Positions 40,729 to 49,622 of a stretch of 64,000 nucleotides of DNA are shown here, one piece after another. The DNA lies in the NCBI RefSeq assembly GCF_030929505.1, contig NZ_JAVFVV010000012.1, forward strand, positions 62,001 to 126,000, written 5' to 3'. The translations under genes were made by a program, and so were the position numbers. Within the stretch, counting starts at the first letter, position 1, and each line of letters begins with the position of its first letter. The notes beneath the pieces are model-generated. The model saw only the letters and a list, made by a program, of their open reading frames with translations, did no database searches and was not told where the DNA came from. The DNA is from Mesorhizobium sp. LHD-90 (lineage in GTDB: Bacteria > Pseudomonadota > Alphaproteobacteria > Rhizobiales > Rhizobiaceae).

Positions 40729-41651
40729 CCTCTCATCATGCGACGGACATGGGCGGCGACCGAGGAGGACAGGCCTTCCAGGTCGTAGCCGCCTTCAAGC
40801 AGGCTCACCAGCCGGTTGCCGGCGCTTCTTCCCGCGCGGTCGAGCAACTGGCCGGTCGCCCAGTCGAAATCTTCTTCGGTCAGATAGATCTCGGCCAGCG
40901 GATCCCGGTGGTGGGCGTCGAAGCCCGCCGAGACGATGACCAGGTCCGGCTTGAAATTGTCGATGGCAGGCAGCACTCGGGCGCGGAACGCCTCGCGAAA
41001 AAGGTCGCTGCCGGTGCGCGGCGACAGCGGCGCGTTGACGATATTTCCCACGCCGGTCTCGTCCCTGGCGCCGGTGCCGGGATAGAGCGGCATCTGGTGG
41101 GTCGAGCAGTAGAGCACGCTGGGGTCGTCCCAAAAAATGTCCTGGGTGCCGTTGCCGTGGTGGACGTCCCAGTCGACGATGACGACGCGTTCGGCACCGT
41201 GGCGCTTTTGCGCATGGCGGGCGGCGATCGCCGCGGTGTTGAACAGGCAAAAACCCATCGCCGTGGTCTTCTCGGCATGGTGCCCGGGCGGGCGGGCGGC
41301 GACGAAGACATTGTCGGCGCTGCCGCCGAAGACGTCGTCGACGGCGGCATTGGCCGCGCCGACGGCGCGGATGGCCGCCTCCCAGCTCTTCGGACTGACG
41401 GAGGTGTCAGCGTCGATCGAACGGATGCCGGTTTCGGGGATCGCGGCGCGGATCTTTTCGACGTGCCGCTCGGGATGCGCGTAGGTCAGCGTCTGTTCGT
41501 CGGCCTCCGGCGCCTCCTCGCGGACGAGGTCGGCGAAGGCATCGTCCTCCAGCACGCGGGCGATGGCGCGCAGCCGGTCCGGCCGCTCGGGATGGCCCGG
41601 CGGGGTCAGATGCTCGAGGAAGACCGGATGCGAATAGAGTTTCGTGGCCAT
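40725..41651 (-). CDS. Histone-deacetylase-family (acetoin utilisation-like) hydrolase
   Basis: A 308-residue member of the HDAC/AcuC/HdaH superfamily, zinc-dependent deacetylases of acetylated lysines, polyamines or similar. The metal and charge-relay residues are in [31 protein letters not shown] and [13 protein letters not shown], and the catalytic Tyr is probably in [10 protein letters not shown]. The substrate is unknown. It begins the hdaH-like-xseB-DUF2277-pirin-dxs run. Confidence 0.92.
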   Translation of the reverse strand: MATKLYSHPVFLEHLTPPGHPERPDRLRAIARVLEDDAFADLVREEAPEADEQTLTYAHPERHVEKIRAAIPETGIRSIDADTSVSPKSWEAAIRAVGAANAAVDDVFGGSADNVFVAARPPGHHAEKTTAMGFCLFNTAAIAARHAQKRHGAERVVIVDWDVHHGNGTQDIFWDDPSVLYCSTHQMPLYPGTGARDETGVGNIVNAPLSPRTGSDLFREAFRARVLPAIDNFKPDLVIVSAGFDAHHRDPLAEIYLTEEDFDWATGQLLDRAGRSAGNRLVSLLEGGYDLEGLSSSVAAHVRRMMRG

Positions 41652-41769
41652 GTCCCGATATAGGCGCAGCCGCCGTCAAAAACTATGTGGGCCGGCGGGA
41701 TGGCTGGGGAAAACGCCTTGGCCGCGTCGCGTTCGGGTGATGCAGCCGCCCGCAAATCGCGCTAGAGAT

Positions 41770-41930
41770 TTTCCGTCAGGTGCCCGCCACAAGCGGGAGA
41801 ATCGGGAACACGGTGAAATTCCGTGGCGCGCCCAGCGCTGTGAGAGGGATCGGTCCGGCAGACGCCACTGTTGTTCGCAACGGGAAGGCGCCGGCCCAGG
41901 ATGAACTCGAGCCAGAAGACCGGCCCGGCA
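41770..41930 (+). promoter_or_regulatory. Cobalamin riboswitch of bluB
   Basis: The leader of bluB contains the conserved parts in order: GGTGCCCGCCACAAGCGGG (P2/P3 region), GGGAACACGGTGAAATTCCG, GCGCTGTGAGAGG, GCCACTG (41864-41870), GGGAAGGCGCC and the B12-box-like AGCCAGAAGACCGGCC (41910-41925). It should repress bluB when adenosylcobalamin is abundant. The ends are approximate. About 57 bp separate it from the start codon. Confidence 0.9.
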
Positions 41931-41987
41931 GATGTTTTCCTCCGCATGGTCGGGCGGACGGAGTCTTATCGTCGCCGGGGACATGCG

Positions 41988-42707
41988 ATGCCGACTGACC
42001 ACGCAACCGACCGCAACGCCTTCGAAGACGATGCCCGGGAGGCCGTTTACCGCGCGATCTTCGGCCGGCGCGACGTGCGCAGCCATTTCGTTCCCGGCGC
42101 GATCGACGACGCCGTGCTCGCGCGGCTGTTGCTGGCGGCCCATCATGCGCCGTCGGTCGGCTATATGCAGCCGTGGGATTTTGTCGTCATTCGCGACGCC
42201 GCGCGGAGGCAAAAGGTACGGGACCTGTTCCTGGCCGCGCGGCAGCAAGAACTGCCGCTGATGGCCGATGACAGGCAGGCGCTCTATCGCATGCTGAAGC
42301 TCGAAGGCATCTGCGAAAGCGCACTCAACCTGTGCGTCACCTGCGACCGGAGGCGTGCGGAAAACGCGCCGCTCGGCCGCTCGCGCAATCCGGACATGGA
42401 CCTGTTCAGCACGGTGTGCGCGGTGCAGAATTTCTGGCTGGCCGCGCGGGCCGAGGGTATCGGCGTCGGCTGGGTGAGCATTTTCGACACGCCGGCGCTG
42501 AAGGCGCTGTTGAAAATCCCGGACCATATCGTGCCGGTGGCCTATCTCTGCGTCGGAAAGGTTTTGGAATTCGCGCCGCGGCCCGACCTTGAAGCCAGGG
42601 GATGGGGCCAACGGCTGCCGCTCGCCAGCCTGATCATGAGCGAGGTGTTCGGCGGCGAGGGCGAGGTATCGCTGAAACAGGCGGTCGAGGCGACGATGCC
42701 GGAATAA
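41988..42707 (+). CDS. bluB: 5,6-dimethylbenzimidazole synthase
   Basis: BluB breaks down reduced FMN with oxygen to give DMB, the lower ligand of vitamin B12. The 239-residue nitroreductase-fold protein has the family blocks FGRRDVRSHFVPG, HHAPSVGYMQPWDFVVI and GIGVGWVSIFD. The riboswitch upstream confirms the role. The ATG at 41988 is weakly served by GGGGAC. No other cobalamin gene is in the window. Confidence 0.95.
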   Translation: MPTDHATDRNAFEDDAREAVYRAIFGRRDVRSHFVPGAIDDAVLARLLLAAHHAPSVGYMQPWDFVVIRDAARRQKVRDLFLAARQQELPLMADDRQALYRMLKLEGICESALNLCVTCDRRRAENAPLGRSRNPDMDLFSTVCAVQNFWLAARAEGIGVGWVSIFDTPALKALLKIPDHIVPVAYLCVGKVLEFAPRPDLEARGWGQRLPLASLIMSEVFGGEGEVSLKQAVEATMPE

Positions 42708-42871
42708 GCCCGCACCATTCCAGCCCATCGGGAAAACCGTGCGCGAAGTCGCTAGCGTGCGCACGGACCGCAGCCGGCCCTGCCGACGTCTTTGTCATTC
42801 ACGCAATAGTGTCGAGTGCTACCACGATCGGACCACAGTCCGGCGCGTAGTCTCGGCGTGAGGAGACAAAC

Positions 42872-44125
42872 GTGCGCGTCAAAATTACCCACCTGCTTTC
42901 GGCGCTGATCATTCTCGTGCTGACCGCCGGGCCGGCGCCCGCTGCCGAGCCGCCGCGGTCCGGACATGCCGTGTTCGATCGCGCGGTGCAACTGGTCGTG
43001 CGTGAGTTCTATGACGTCTCCGCGCTCGACCGGTTCAGCGACGCGGTGCGGCGCGAGGTCGAGGATCCGCAGTCGCCGGTCAACGCGAAAAGTTCGGAGG
43101 CACGCGTCGACGCCGCGATCGAGACCATTCTCGCCAGCCTTCAGGCCTCCCACGTCGGCCACTTCCGGCCGGATACGATCGACTATTTCGAACTGGCCGA
43201 CATCTTCCGCTTCGCCATCCGCGACGACCGGCGCCGGCTGTTTCCGCCACAAGGCGAGGTCACCTATCCCGGCATCGGCATGGTCGCCCGGCAGCGCGAC
43301 GGCGCCTGGTTTGCCAGCGACGTCTATGACGGTTCGCCCGCCGCGCGCGCCGGCATCCTTGCCGGCGACGAGATCATGACGATCGACGGCATGCCTTATC
43401 GCGAGATCGCCTCGTTCGAGGACAAGGTCGGGAAGGCTGTCGAGGTAAAATTACGGCGCAGCGACGGTGCGGAACCGATCAGCGTCAAGGTCCAGGTCGA
43501 GCGGCTAAGGCCGCTTCCGATGTTCGAACGGGCTATCAGGGACAGCGCCAGGCTGATCCAACACGACGGTCAGAAGATCGGCTATGTCCGGCTGTGGACG
43601 CTGGCCGCGCCGCGCTCCATGGAGATCGTCGCCGAGGCGCTGGCAAAGGGGCCGCTGAAAGACGCCAACGGCCTGGTGCTCGACCTGCGCGGCCGCTGGG
43701 GCGGCGGCAGTTCGGACGCCGCCGAGCTCTTTCTCGGCGACACGCCGCCGTTCCGGCTGATCCAACGGGACGGCGAGGATATCCTCGCCAATGTGCGCTG
43801 GAACCGGCCGGTCATCGCCATCATCGACGAGGGCACACGAAGTGGCCTGGAAGTTTTCGCCTATGCGCTGAAGGCAAACGGCATCCCACTGGTGGGAGCA
43901 CGCTCGGCGGGCGCCCTGCTCGCCGGCCGCGCCTATCTGCTGCCGGACGACAGCCTGCTGGAGATCGCCGTGTCGGACGCGGTGATCGGCGACGACGTGC
44001 GGCTTGAAGGTATCGGCGTTCAGCCGGACGTGTCCGTTCCGTTCAGCCTGCCCTATGCCGCCGGCCGGGATGGCCAACTGGACGCCGCGGTCGAGGAGAT
44101 GCGTCGCATCCTCGCGCGGGGCTGA
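42872..44125 (+). CDS. Secreted S41-family protease with PDZ-like domain
   Basis: A 417-residue exported protein starting at GTG with GAGGAG upstream. A signal peptide ends near residue 25 (PAPAAEPP). A PDZ-like region (about 125-205, GSPAARAGILAGDEIMTIDG) precedes the S41/C-terminal processing peptidase domain (230-400) with RLWTLAAPRSMEIV, LDLRGRWGGG and the nucleophile Ser probably in DEGTRSGLEVFAYALK. The Lys of the dyad is likely ALKANG. Substrates unknown. It converges on a TetR gene. Confidence 0.88.
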   Translation: MRVKITHLLSALIILVLTAGPAPAAEPPRSGHAVFDRAVQLVVREFYDVSALDRFSDAVRREVEDPQSPVNAKSSEARVDAAIETILASLQASHVGHFRPDTIDYFELADIFRFAIRDDRRRLFPPQGEVTYPGIGMVARQRDGAWFASDVYDGSPAARAGILAGDEIMTIDGMPYREIASFEDKVGKAVEVKLRRSDGAEPISVKVQVERLRPLPMFERAIRDSARLIQHDGQKIGYVRLWTLAAPRSMEIVAEALAKGPLKDANGLVLDLRGRWGGGSSDAAELFLGDTPPFRLIQRDGEDILANVRWNRPVIAIIDEGTRSGLEVFAYALKANGIPLVGARSAGALLAGRAYLLPDDSLLEIAVSDAVIGDDVRLEGIGVQPDVSVPFSLPYAAGRDGQLDAAVEEMRRILARG

Positions 44126-44140
44126 GCGTCCACAGTTCAA

Positions 44141-44740
44141 TCAGGCCGGGCGGACGCGCAGCCCGTCAAGCATCGTCCGGAACGCCGCCACCGCCTTCTT
44201 CGAGGTCGCTTCGGGATCGTCGGAGTTGGCAATCCACTGCGCCGCGTAGAGGGAGGCGCCGCTGACCAGGCGCCCGGCCGCCTCCGGATCGACATCGGCG
44301 ATCACGCCCTCTTCCTTGAGAAGCGTCAGGCTTCTCGTCATCGAGGTGACGCAGGCATTGGCGTTCGGCCATTGTGCTGGATCGCCCAGAACCGCCGGCC
44401 CGTCGCGCAGCACGATGCGCTGGATTTCCGGCTCCAGCGCCATCTCGATGTAACCCACCGTCTCGTCGACAAAGCCCTGCCAGCGGTTTGGCGCGCTCGA
44501 GGAGATCGCACACAGCCGAGCGTTCATCTCGGCATCGATTTCGGCGATGACAGCCTGCAGCAACCCCTTCTTGTCGCCGAAATGGTGATAGAGCGCGCCG
44601 CGCGTCAGCCCGGCCTCGGCGGTGAAGTCGTCCATGGACGCCTCCGCATAGCCCACAGTGCCGAAGGCACGGCGGGAGGCGGCAATCAGCTTGGCGCGCG
44701 TCTCGGCGATCATCTCCTTGCGCGGTCTATGCATCGTCAT
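44141..44740 (-). CDS. TetR-family repressor of the adjacent MFS transporter
   Basis: A 199-residue TetR regulator. The N-terminal helix-turn-helix is MDDFTAEAGLTRGALYHHFGDKKGLL (about 36-61), followed by a ligand-binding domain. It is divergent from an MFS gene, with three identical-core palindromes between them, so it most likely represses both. The start at 44740 or 44734 is open; neither has a strong ribosome site. Confidence 0.9.
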   Translation of the reverse strand: MTMHRPRKEMIAETRAKLIAASRRAFGTVGYAEASMDDFTAEAGLTRGALYHHFGDKKGLLQAVIAEIDAEMNARLCAISSSAPNRWQGFVDETVGYIEMALEPEIQRIVLRDGPAVLGDPAQWPNANACVTSMTRSLTLLKEEGVIADVDPEAAGRLVSGASLYAAQWIANSDDPEATSKKAVAAFRTMLDGLRVRPA

Positions 44741-44753
44741 CTGGCCCTACTCA

Positions 44754-44768
44754 CATACGCAACGTATG
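44754..44768. promoter_or_regulatory. TetR operator 1
   Basis: CATACGCAACGTATG, a palindrome with CATACG/CGTATG arms around three bases. First of three copies in the TetR-MFS gap, nearest to the TetR gene. Confidence 0.82.
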
Positions 44769-44776
44769 CTAATTGA

Positions 44777-44791
44777 CATACGCGACGTATG
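44777..44791. promoter_or_regulatory. TetR operator 2, over the MFS -35 element
   Basis: CATACGCGACGTATG. It overlaps TTGACA at 44773-44778, a good -35 for the MFS gene with an AT-rich -10 (around 44795-44801). Binding here would block RNA polymerase. Confidence 0.85.
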
Positions 44792-44805
44792 GATTATTTA
44801 ATTCA

Positions 44806-44820
44806 CATACGCTACGTATG
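44806..44820. promoter_or_regulatory. TetR operator 3, near the MFS start of transcription
   Basis: CATACGCTACGTATG. It lies just past the -10 region and 37 bp before the MFS ATG. The three sites are 23 and 29 bp apart, start to start. Confidence 0.85.
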
Positions 44821-44856
44821 TAATAGACAACCGAGCCGTTGTCGAGGAGCAGAGAG

Positions 44857-46077
44857 ATGGCCAATCCCTACAAAGAAATCTTCCGGGCGCCGGGCGCGAA
44901 AGGTTTTGCCGCCGCCGGCTTCTTCGCCCGGCTGCCGATCGCCATGGCGCCGATCGGCATCGTCGCCATGCTGTCGCAGACCCATGGCGAATACTGGCTG
45001 GCCGGCGCCGTGTCGGCGACCTACGCGCTGACCAATGCCGTGATCGCGCCGCAGGTGTCGCGCCTTGTCGACCGGCTCGGCCAGGCTCGCATCATCGTTC
45101 CCACCACCATCGTTTCCGTCATCGCCTTCGCCGTCTTGATCGCCGCCGCCAGCCAGCATTGGCCGGTGTGGACGCTGTTCGTGTCGGCGCTGTTTGCCGC
45201 TGCCATGCCCAGCATCCCGGCGATGCTGCGCGCCCGTTGGACCGAGATCTTTCGCGACAGGCCGGAGCTCAACACCGCCTTCGCCTTCGAATCGGCGGCG
45301 GACGAACTGGTCTACATCGCCGGCGCCTCGCTTTCGGTGGGCCTGAGCGTGGCGCTGTTTCCGGAAGCCGGCATGCTGGTGAGCACGCTGTTCCTGGCAT
45401 TCGGCACCGCCGCCTTCATCGTCCAGCGCTCGACCGAGCCGCGTGTGAGGGCGGCCGAACATGGCAGCCAGGGCTCCGCCATCCGGCAGCGGCCGGTGCA
45501 GATCATCACCTTCGCGCTCATCTTCATCGGCGCCATCTTCGCCACGGCGGAAGTCAGCGCCGTGGCGATCACCAAGGAACTCGGCCAGCCCAACGCCGCC
45601 AGCCTGGTGATCGGCGTCTATGCCGTCGGGTCGTTCGTCGTCGGCCTGATCGTGGGCGCGCTGAACCTGAAGATGCCGCTGCAGCACCAGCTCGCCATCG
45701 CGGTCGCCATCATCGCGCTGACGACCCTGCCGCTGCTGGTTGCCGACACGGTGCCGCTGCTGGCGCTGGCCGTATTCGCCAGCGGCGTGGCGATCTCGCC
45801 GACCTTCATCACCGCCTTCGGCCTGATCGAACGGCGCGTGCCGGAGGCCATGCTGACCGAAGGCGTCACCTGGGTGATGACCGGCATCGGCATCGGCATG
45901 GCGCTGGGCTCCTTCGCCACCGGCTGGGTGGTCGACAATTTTGGGGCGCAGAACGGCTTCTGGGTCTCGGTGGCGGCCGGCACCATCTCGCTGCTGACCG
46001 TGCTCGCCGGCCAGCGGACGCTCGCCGGGGAAAGGGTCCGGAGCCTGTCCGCCGCGGCGCCGCAGCCGGCGGAATGA
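44857..46077 (+). CDS. MFS transporter (drug-efflux-like)
   Basis: A 406-residue major facilitator with twelve predicted helices in the inner membrane. Family-like loops are seen (SRLVDRLGQARIIVPTT after helix 2; GWVVDNFGAQNGFW near helix 11). GAGGAGC stands ahead of the ATG at 44857. It is divergent from a TetR gene and three operators cover its promoter. This suggests inducible export of a toxic compound; the substrate is unknown. Confidence 0.9.
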   Translation: MANPYKEIFRAPGAKGFAAAGFFARLPIAMAPIGIVAMLSQTHGEYWLAGAVSATYALTNAVIAPQVSRLVDRLGQARIIVPTTIVSVIAFAVLIAAASQHWPVWTLFVSALFAAAMPSIPAMLRARWTEIFRDRPELNTAFAFESAADELVYIAGASLSVGLSVALFPEAGMLVSTLFLAFGTAAFIVQRSTEPRVRAAEHGSQGSAIRQRPVQIITFALIFIGAIFATAEVSAVAITKELGQPNAASLVIGVYAVGSFVVGLIVGALNLKMPLQHQLAIAVAIIALTTLPLLVADTVPLLALAVFASGVAISPTFITAFGLIERRVPEAMLTEGVTWVMTGIGIGMALGSFATGWVVDNFGAQNGFWVSVAAGTISLLTVLAGQRTLAGERVRSLSAAAPQPAE

Positions 46078-46095
46078 CACGGAAATTGTTCGAAA

Positions 46096-46124
46096 GAGCC
46101 CCGGCCGAGCGTCGGGGCTTTTTT
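46096..46124 (+). terminator. Rho-independent terminator after the MFS gene
   Basis: Stem AGCCCCG (46097-46103) pairs with CGGGGCT (46113-46119), followed by TTTTTT (46119-46124). It lies 20 bp after the MFS stop and between convergent genes. Confidence 0.85.
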
Positions 46125-46222
46125 GCCTAGGGGGCGGTTTGCTTTCGGACGTTTCAGGGATCATCCGCATCCGGTGCGCTCCGCCCCAAGCGGTCCATCA
46201 ACGATCTGCGTTTGCGCGGCGG

Positions 46223-46498
46223 CTAGCGTTGCGCGCCGTGCAGCAGGCGGAGGATCTGGACCTCCGCCGCCTTCGCGCGGATCCGGTACACCGCCAGGAA
46301 AGACGTGCCCGTGATCACCAGCTCGCGCGTGCCGCGCCTGCGGCCGGGACGGCCCAGTTCCGGAAAATCGGTCAGCCTGTTCGCGGCAGTCTGGATACGG
46401 TCGCCCTGTTCGATGGCGGCCCGCAGACTATCCTTGGCAATGTAAGCGAGTTGGGCATTGCGCTCGGCAAGCGCCCTCGGCAGCCATCGAACAAGCAA
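46223..46498 (-). CDS. ParE/RelE-family toxin
   Basis: A 91-residue toxin of the RelE/ParE fold: RWLPRALAERNAQLAYIAKDS, FPELGRPGRRRGTRELVITG and FLAVYRIRAKAAEVQILRLLHGAQR. ParE members poison gyrase, RelE members cut mRNA; the family match is nearer to ParE. The start is a TTG at 46498 because no ATG or GTG is in frame near the conserved N-terminus. It follows its antitoxin by 5 bp. Confidence 0.82.
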   Translation of the reverse strand: MLVRWLPRALAERNAQLAYIAKDSLRAAIEQGDRIQTAANRLTDFPELGRPGRRRGTRELVITGTSFLAVYRIRAKAAEVQILRLLHGAQR

Positions 46499-46503
46499 GC
46501 AGG

Positions 46504-46818
46504 CTACTCAGCCGCCGGCCGTCGAGATTCTTCTTCCTCCAGCCGCCGGACAAGCGCGGCTCGTTGCCTGGCCCAATCCTTCTTCACTTCGTCGTTGCTC
46601 ACCCACTCCGTATTCGGATCGTCGGCTTCCTTGATCGCTGCCTCGATTTCCGCGTCGAACCATTTGTCGTAGTCGCGTTTGGCCTGCGACTGCTCGACCG
46701 CTTCGCGCATCAAGACGCGCAAAAGCTGGGCTGCCGTCCGGTCTTGCCCCTTGGCTGTCTCCGCAAAGGCCGTTTTCAGTTCGTCGTCGACGCGAAACGT
46801 AAAAGTGCTGTCGGCCAT
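46504..46818 (-). CDS. Ribbon-helix-helix antitoxin of the ParE pair
   Basis: A 104-residue antitoxin. The N-terminal ribbon-helix-helix (STFTFRVDDELKTAFAETAK) is followed by an acidic linker and a C-terminal helix WARQRAALVRRLEEEESRR. The ATG at 46818 lies just after a large dyad that is its likely operator. It stands 68 bp downstream of ribB. Confidence 0.82.
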   Translation of the reverse strand: MADSTFTFRVDDELKTAFAETAKGQDRTAAQLLRVLMREAVEQSQAKRDYDKWFDAEIEAAIKEADDPNTEWVSNDEVKKDWARQRAALVRRLEEEESRRPAAE

Positions 46819-46825
46819 GGCCACG

Positions 46826-46863
46826 TCCATGTGTTACATGTGAAGTACACCATAACACATGGA
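46826..46863 (-). promoter_or_regulatory. Large dyad upstream of the antitoxin/ParE pair
   Basis: Perfect 11-bp arms TCCATGTGTTA (46826-46836) and TAACACATGGA (46853-46863) surround 16 bases that contain a further TGTGAAGTACAC near-palindrome. It sits 8 bp before the antitoxin start, so autoregulation is likely. Confidence 0.75.
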
Positions 46864-46886
46864 ATATAGGCCCGTCAGCGGGCGAT

Positions 46887-47990
46887 TTACAGGATTTCCG
46901 TCCGTGCGATGCGGATGCCGAACCCTTCGAGGCCGACATAGTGGCGCTCGCGCGAGGCGATCAGGTCGATGGACTGCACGCCGAGATCCTTCAAGACCTG
47001 CGCGCCCAGGCCGATCTCGCGCCATTCCGCCTCGCGGCGGCGCGCTTCCTCGTGGCCCTCGCGGTCTTCGTTGACCGGCCGGTTGCGCCCGGTATGGGCA
47101 ACGCCGACGGAGCCCTCGCGCAGGTAGACGATGACGCCGCGCCTGCGCTCGCCGAACGAGGCGATCAACTCGCGCAGACCCGTGCCCTTGCTGCCGAACA
47201 CCTCGTTGACCACGTCCTCCGAATGCAGTCTGACCGGCACGTTCTCGCCGTCGCGGATGTCGCCGAACACCACCGCGACATGGTGCATGACGTCCCACGG
47301 CACGGCATAGGTGAAGACCTGCGCCTTGCCGCCGGGCGTCTCGATTTCTGTGCAGGCGAGGCGCTGGACCAGCGTCTCCTTGCGTTGGCGATAGGCGATC
47401 AGGTCGGCTACCGACACCTGCTTGAGACTGTTCTTGACCGCGAAGGCGGCGACGTCCGGCCCACGCATCACCGTGCCGTTGTCGTTGACCAGTTCGGAGA
47501 TGACACCGACCGGCGGCAGGTTGGCAAGCTTGCAGAGGTCGACGGCGGCCTCGGTATGACCGGAGCGCATCAAGACGCCGCCCTCGCGTGCGATCAGCGG
47601 AAAGATGTGGCCGGGGCGGACGAAATCGGAAGCGCCGGCATTGCCGTTGGCGAGGTTGCGCACAGTCAGCGTGCGGTCGTCGGCGGAGATGCCGGTGGTG
47701 GTGCCGTGCTTGAAGTCGACGCTGACGGTGAAGGCGGTGGTGTGGGCCGAATCGTTGTCCGCCACCATCGGCGCGAGGTTCAACCGCCGCGCATCCTCAC
47801 GCGTCATCGGCGTGCAGACGATGCCGGAGGTGTGGCGCACGATGAAGGCCATCTTTTCCGGCGTGCAATGCACGGCCGCGACGATCAGGTCGCCCTCGTT
47901 CTCGCGGTCGTCATCGTCGGTGACGACGACGATCTCACCACGCTCGAAGGCGCGGATGGCTTCGACGACTCTTTTCTGATCGTAGGGCAT
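46887..47990 (-). CDS. ribB: 3,4-dihydroxy-2-butanone 4-phosphate synthase with degenerate RibA-like domain
   Basis: RibB converts ribulose 5-phosphate to DHBP for riboflavin. The 367-residue protein has the RibB domain (about 1-200) with DDDDRENEGDLIVAA and the GHTEAAVDLCKLA block. The second half is GTP-cyclohydrolase-II-like (VPVRLHSEDVVNEVFGS), but the three zinc Cys that normally follow HSE are absent. So the second domain should not make the pyrimidine precursor; a separate ribA is expected. It is downstream of aroC. I saw no FMN riboswitch ahead of it. Confidence 0.92.
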   Translation of the reverse strand: MPYDQKRVVEAIRAFERGEIVVVTDDDDRENEGDLIVAAVHCTPEKMAFIVRHTSGIVCTPMTREDARRLNLAPMVADNDSAHTTAFTVSVDFKHGTTTGISADDRTLTVRNLANGNAGASDFVRPGHIFPLIAREGGVLMRSGHTEAAVDLCKLANLPPVGVISELVNDNGTVMRGPDVAAFAVKNSLKQVSVADLIAYRQRKETLVQRLACTEIETPGGKAQVFTYAVPWDVMHHVAVVFGDIRDGENVPVRLHSEDVVNEVFGSKGTGLRELIASFGERRRGVIVYLREGSVGVAHTGRNRPVNEDREGHEEARRREAEWREIGLGAQVLKDLGVQSIDLIASRERHYVGLEGFGIRIARTEIL

Positions 47991-48013
47991 TGGGCTCGCT
48001 TCGCTCTTGTTGA

Positions 48014-48092
48014 AGCGAATAGGGAGTAGCGAATAGCGAATGGGGGAAAGCCAGCTTCCGCCCTATTCGCTATTGGCTCTTGGCTATTCGCT
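48014..48092. repeat. Direct and inverted 9-mer repeats between aroC and ribB
   Basis: AGCGAATAG occurs at 48014-48022 and 48028-48036, and its reverse complement CTATTCGCT at 48063-48071 and 48084-48092. The set can fold into a hairpin. The aroC stop codon overlaps the last copy by one base. No function is evident. Confidence 0.7.
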
Positions 48093-49189
48093 CATCTTCC
48101 GGTTTGTCCTCGATGCCGCAGATAATGATCGGCAATCGCGCAGGCAACCATCGCCTCGCCGATCGGTACGGCGCGAATGCCGACGCAGGGGTCGTGGCGG
48201 CCCTTGGTCATGATGTCGACGTTGCGGCCTTCCTTGTCGATCGACTGGCGCGGGGTGAGGATCGAGGAGGTCGGCTTGACGGCAAAACGCGCGACAACCG
48301 GCTGGCCGGTCGAGATGCCGCCGAGAATGCCGCCGGCATGGTTGGACAGAAAGATCGGCTTGCCGTCATTACCCATGCGCATCTCGTCGGCGTTTTCCTC
48401 GCCGCGCAGTTTCGCGGCGGCAAAACCCTCGCCGATCTCGACGCCCTTGACCGCGTTGATCGACATCAGGTTGCCGGCGATGTCCTGGTCGAGCTTTGCA
48501 TAGATCGGCGCGCCGAGCCCGGGCGGCACGCCTTCGGCGACGATCTCGATGACGGCGCCGACGGAGGAACCGGCCTTGCGGATGCCGTCGAGATAATCGG
48601 CGAAGATTTGAACCGAAGCACGGTCCGGCGTGAAGAACGGGTTTTCCGCGGCGTGGACAAAATCCCAGTCCCAGTTGGCGCGGTCGATTTCTTTCTCGCC
48701 GACCGACACCAGCGCGCCGCGCACCGTCATGCCGGGCACGACCTTGCGGGCAAGCGCGCCGGCCGCCACGCGCGCCGCCGTCTCGCGCGCCGAGGAGCGG
48801 CCGCCGCCGCGATGGTCGCGCAGGCCGTATTTGACGTCATAGGTATAGTCGGCGTGCCCCGGCCGGTACTGCCTTGCGATCTCGCCATAATCCTTGGAGC
48901 GCTGGTCGACGTTCTCGATCAGCATCGACACCGGTGTGCCAGTCGTCACCAGCGTGTCACCGTCCTCGTCCATGAGGACGCCCGACAGGATCTTCACCTC
49001 GTCTGGCTCGCGGCGCTGGGTGACGAATCGCGACTGGCCGGGCCGCCGGCGGTCGAGATCGGCCTGGATGTCGGCGCGGGTGAAGCGGATGCCGGGCGGG
49101 CAGCCGTCGACCACGCAGCCGAGTGCGGCGCCATGGCTCTCGCCCCAGGTGGTGACGCGGAAGAGATGGCCGAAAGTGTTGTGAGACAT
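48092..49189 (-). CDS. aroC: Chorismate synthase
   Basis: Makes chorismate from EPSP with reduced FMN. The 365-residue protein has the family signatures [18 protein letters not shown] near the N-terminus, [15 protein letters not shown] and [21 protein letters not shown]. All three standard blocks are intact. It stands 103 bp upstream of ribB and could share a transcript. The divergent neighbour is a DUF1344 gene. Confidence 0.97.
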   Translation of the reverse strand: MSHNTFGHLFRVTTWGESHGAALGCVVDGCPPGIRFTRADIQADLDRRRPGQSRFVTQRREPDEVKILSGVLMDEDGDTLVTTGTPVSMLIENVDQRSKDYGEIARQYRPGHADYTYDVKYGLRDHRGGGRSSARETAARVAAGALARKVVPGMTVRGALVSVGEKEIDRANWDWDFVHAAENPFFTPDRASVQIFADYLDGIRKAGSSVGAVIEIVAEGVPPGLGAPIYAKLDQDIAGNLMSINAVKGVEIGEGFAAAKLRGEENADEMRMGNDGKPIFLSNHAGGILGGISTGQPVVARFAVKPTSSILTPRQSIDKEGRNVDIMTKGRHDPCVGIRAVPIGEAMVACAIADHYLRHRGQTGR

Positions 49190-49352
49190 GGGCGGGGTCC
49201 GGGCGACGAGAGCCTTCTATTGGGCTTTGCCGACCGGGTCAAACCGCCGCTGCGGCAGAAATAGTTTTGACACATTCCCCCTGTTTCTGGTCTGCTCAGG
49301 GTGGGGACTGAGCCGCGCGACAAGCGGCCGTAACAAAAGAACGAGGATCGAC

Positions 49353-49601
49353 ATGCGTACCCTGATCGGCGCCCTTTGCGCAGCATTTCTCATGACCGCC
49401 GCCGCTCTCGCCGCCGAGGCGGAAGGCAAGATCAAGGCGATCGACCAGGACAACCTGACGATCACGCTGGACGATGGAAAATCCTACAAGCTGCCCGGCG
49501 AGTTCGACATGGAGTCGATCAAGCCCGGCATGGAAGTGCTGCTCGCCTATGACGAGATCGACGGCCAGAATCTGATCACCGACATGCAGTTGCCGGAATA
49601 G
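49353..49601 (+). CDS. DUF1344 exported protein
   Basis: An 82-residue protein: signal peptide to about residue 21 (TAAALAAEA), then a small beta domain GKIKAIDQDNLTITLDDGKSY ending VLLAYDEIDGQNLITDMQL. This is the DUF1344 family of rhizobia, with no known role. GAGGA precedes the ATG at 49353. It converges on a phosphatase gene. Confidence 0.85.
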   Translation: MRTLIGALCAAFLMTAAALAAEAEGKIKAIDQDNLTITLDDGKSYKLPGEFDMESIKPGMEVLLAYDEIDGQNLITDMQLPE

Positions 49602-49622
49602 GCAAGGCTCACAAACCCATCG

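Noticed and set aside
47991-48091. FMN riboswitch ahead of ribB
   Set aside because: The interval is too short and contains only the 9-mer repeats; no FMN aptamer landmarks.
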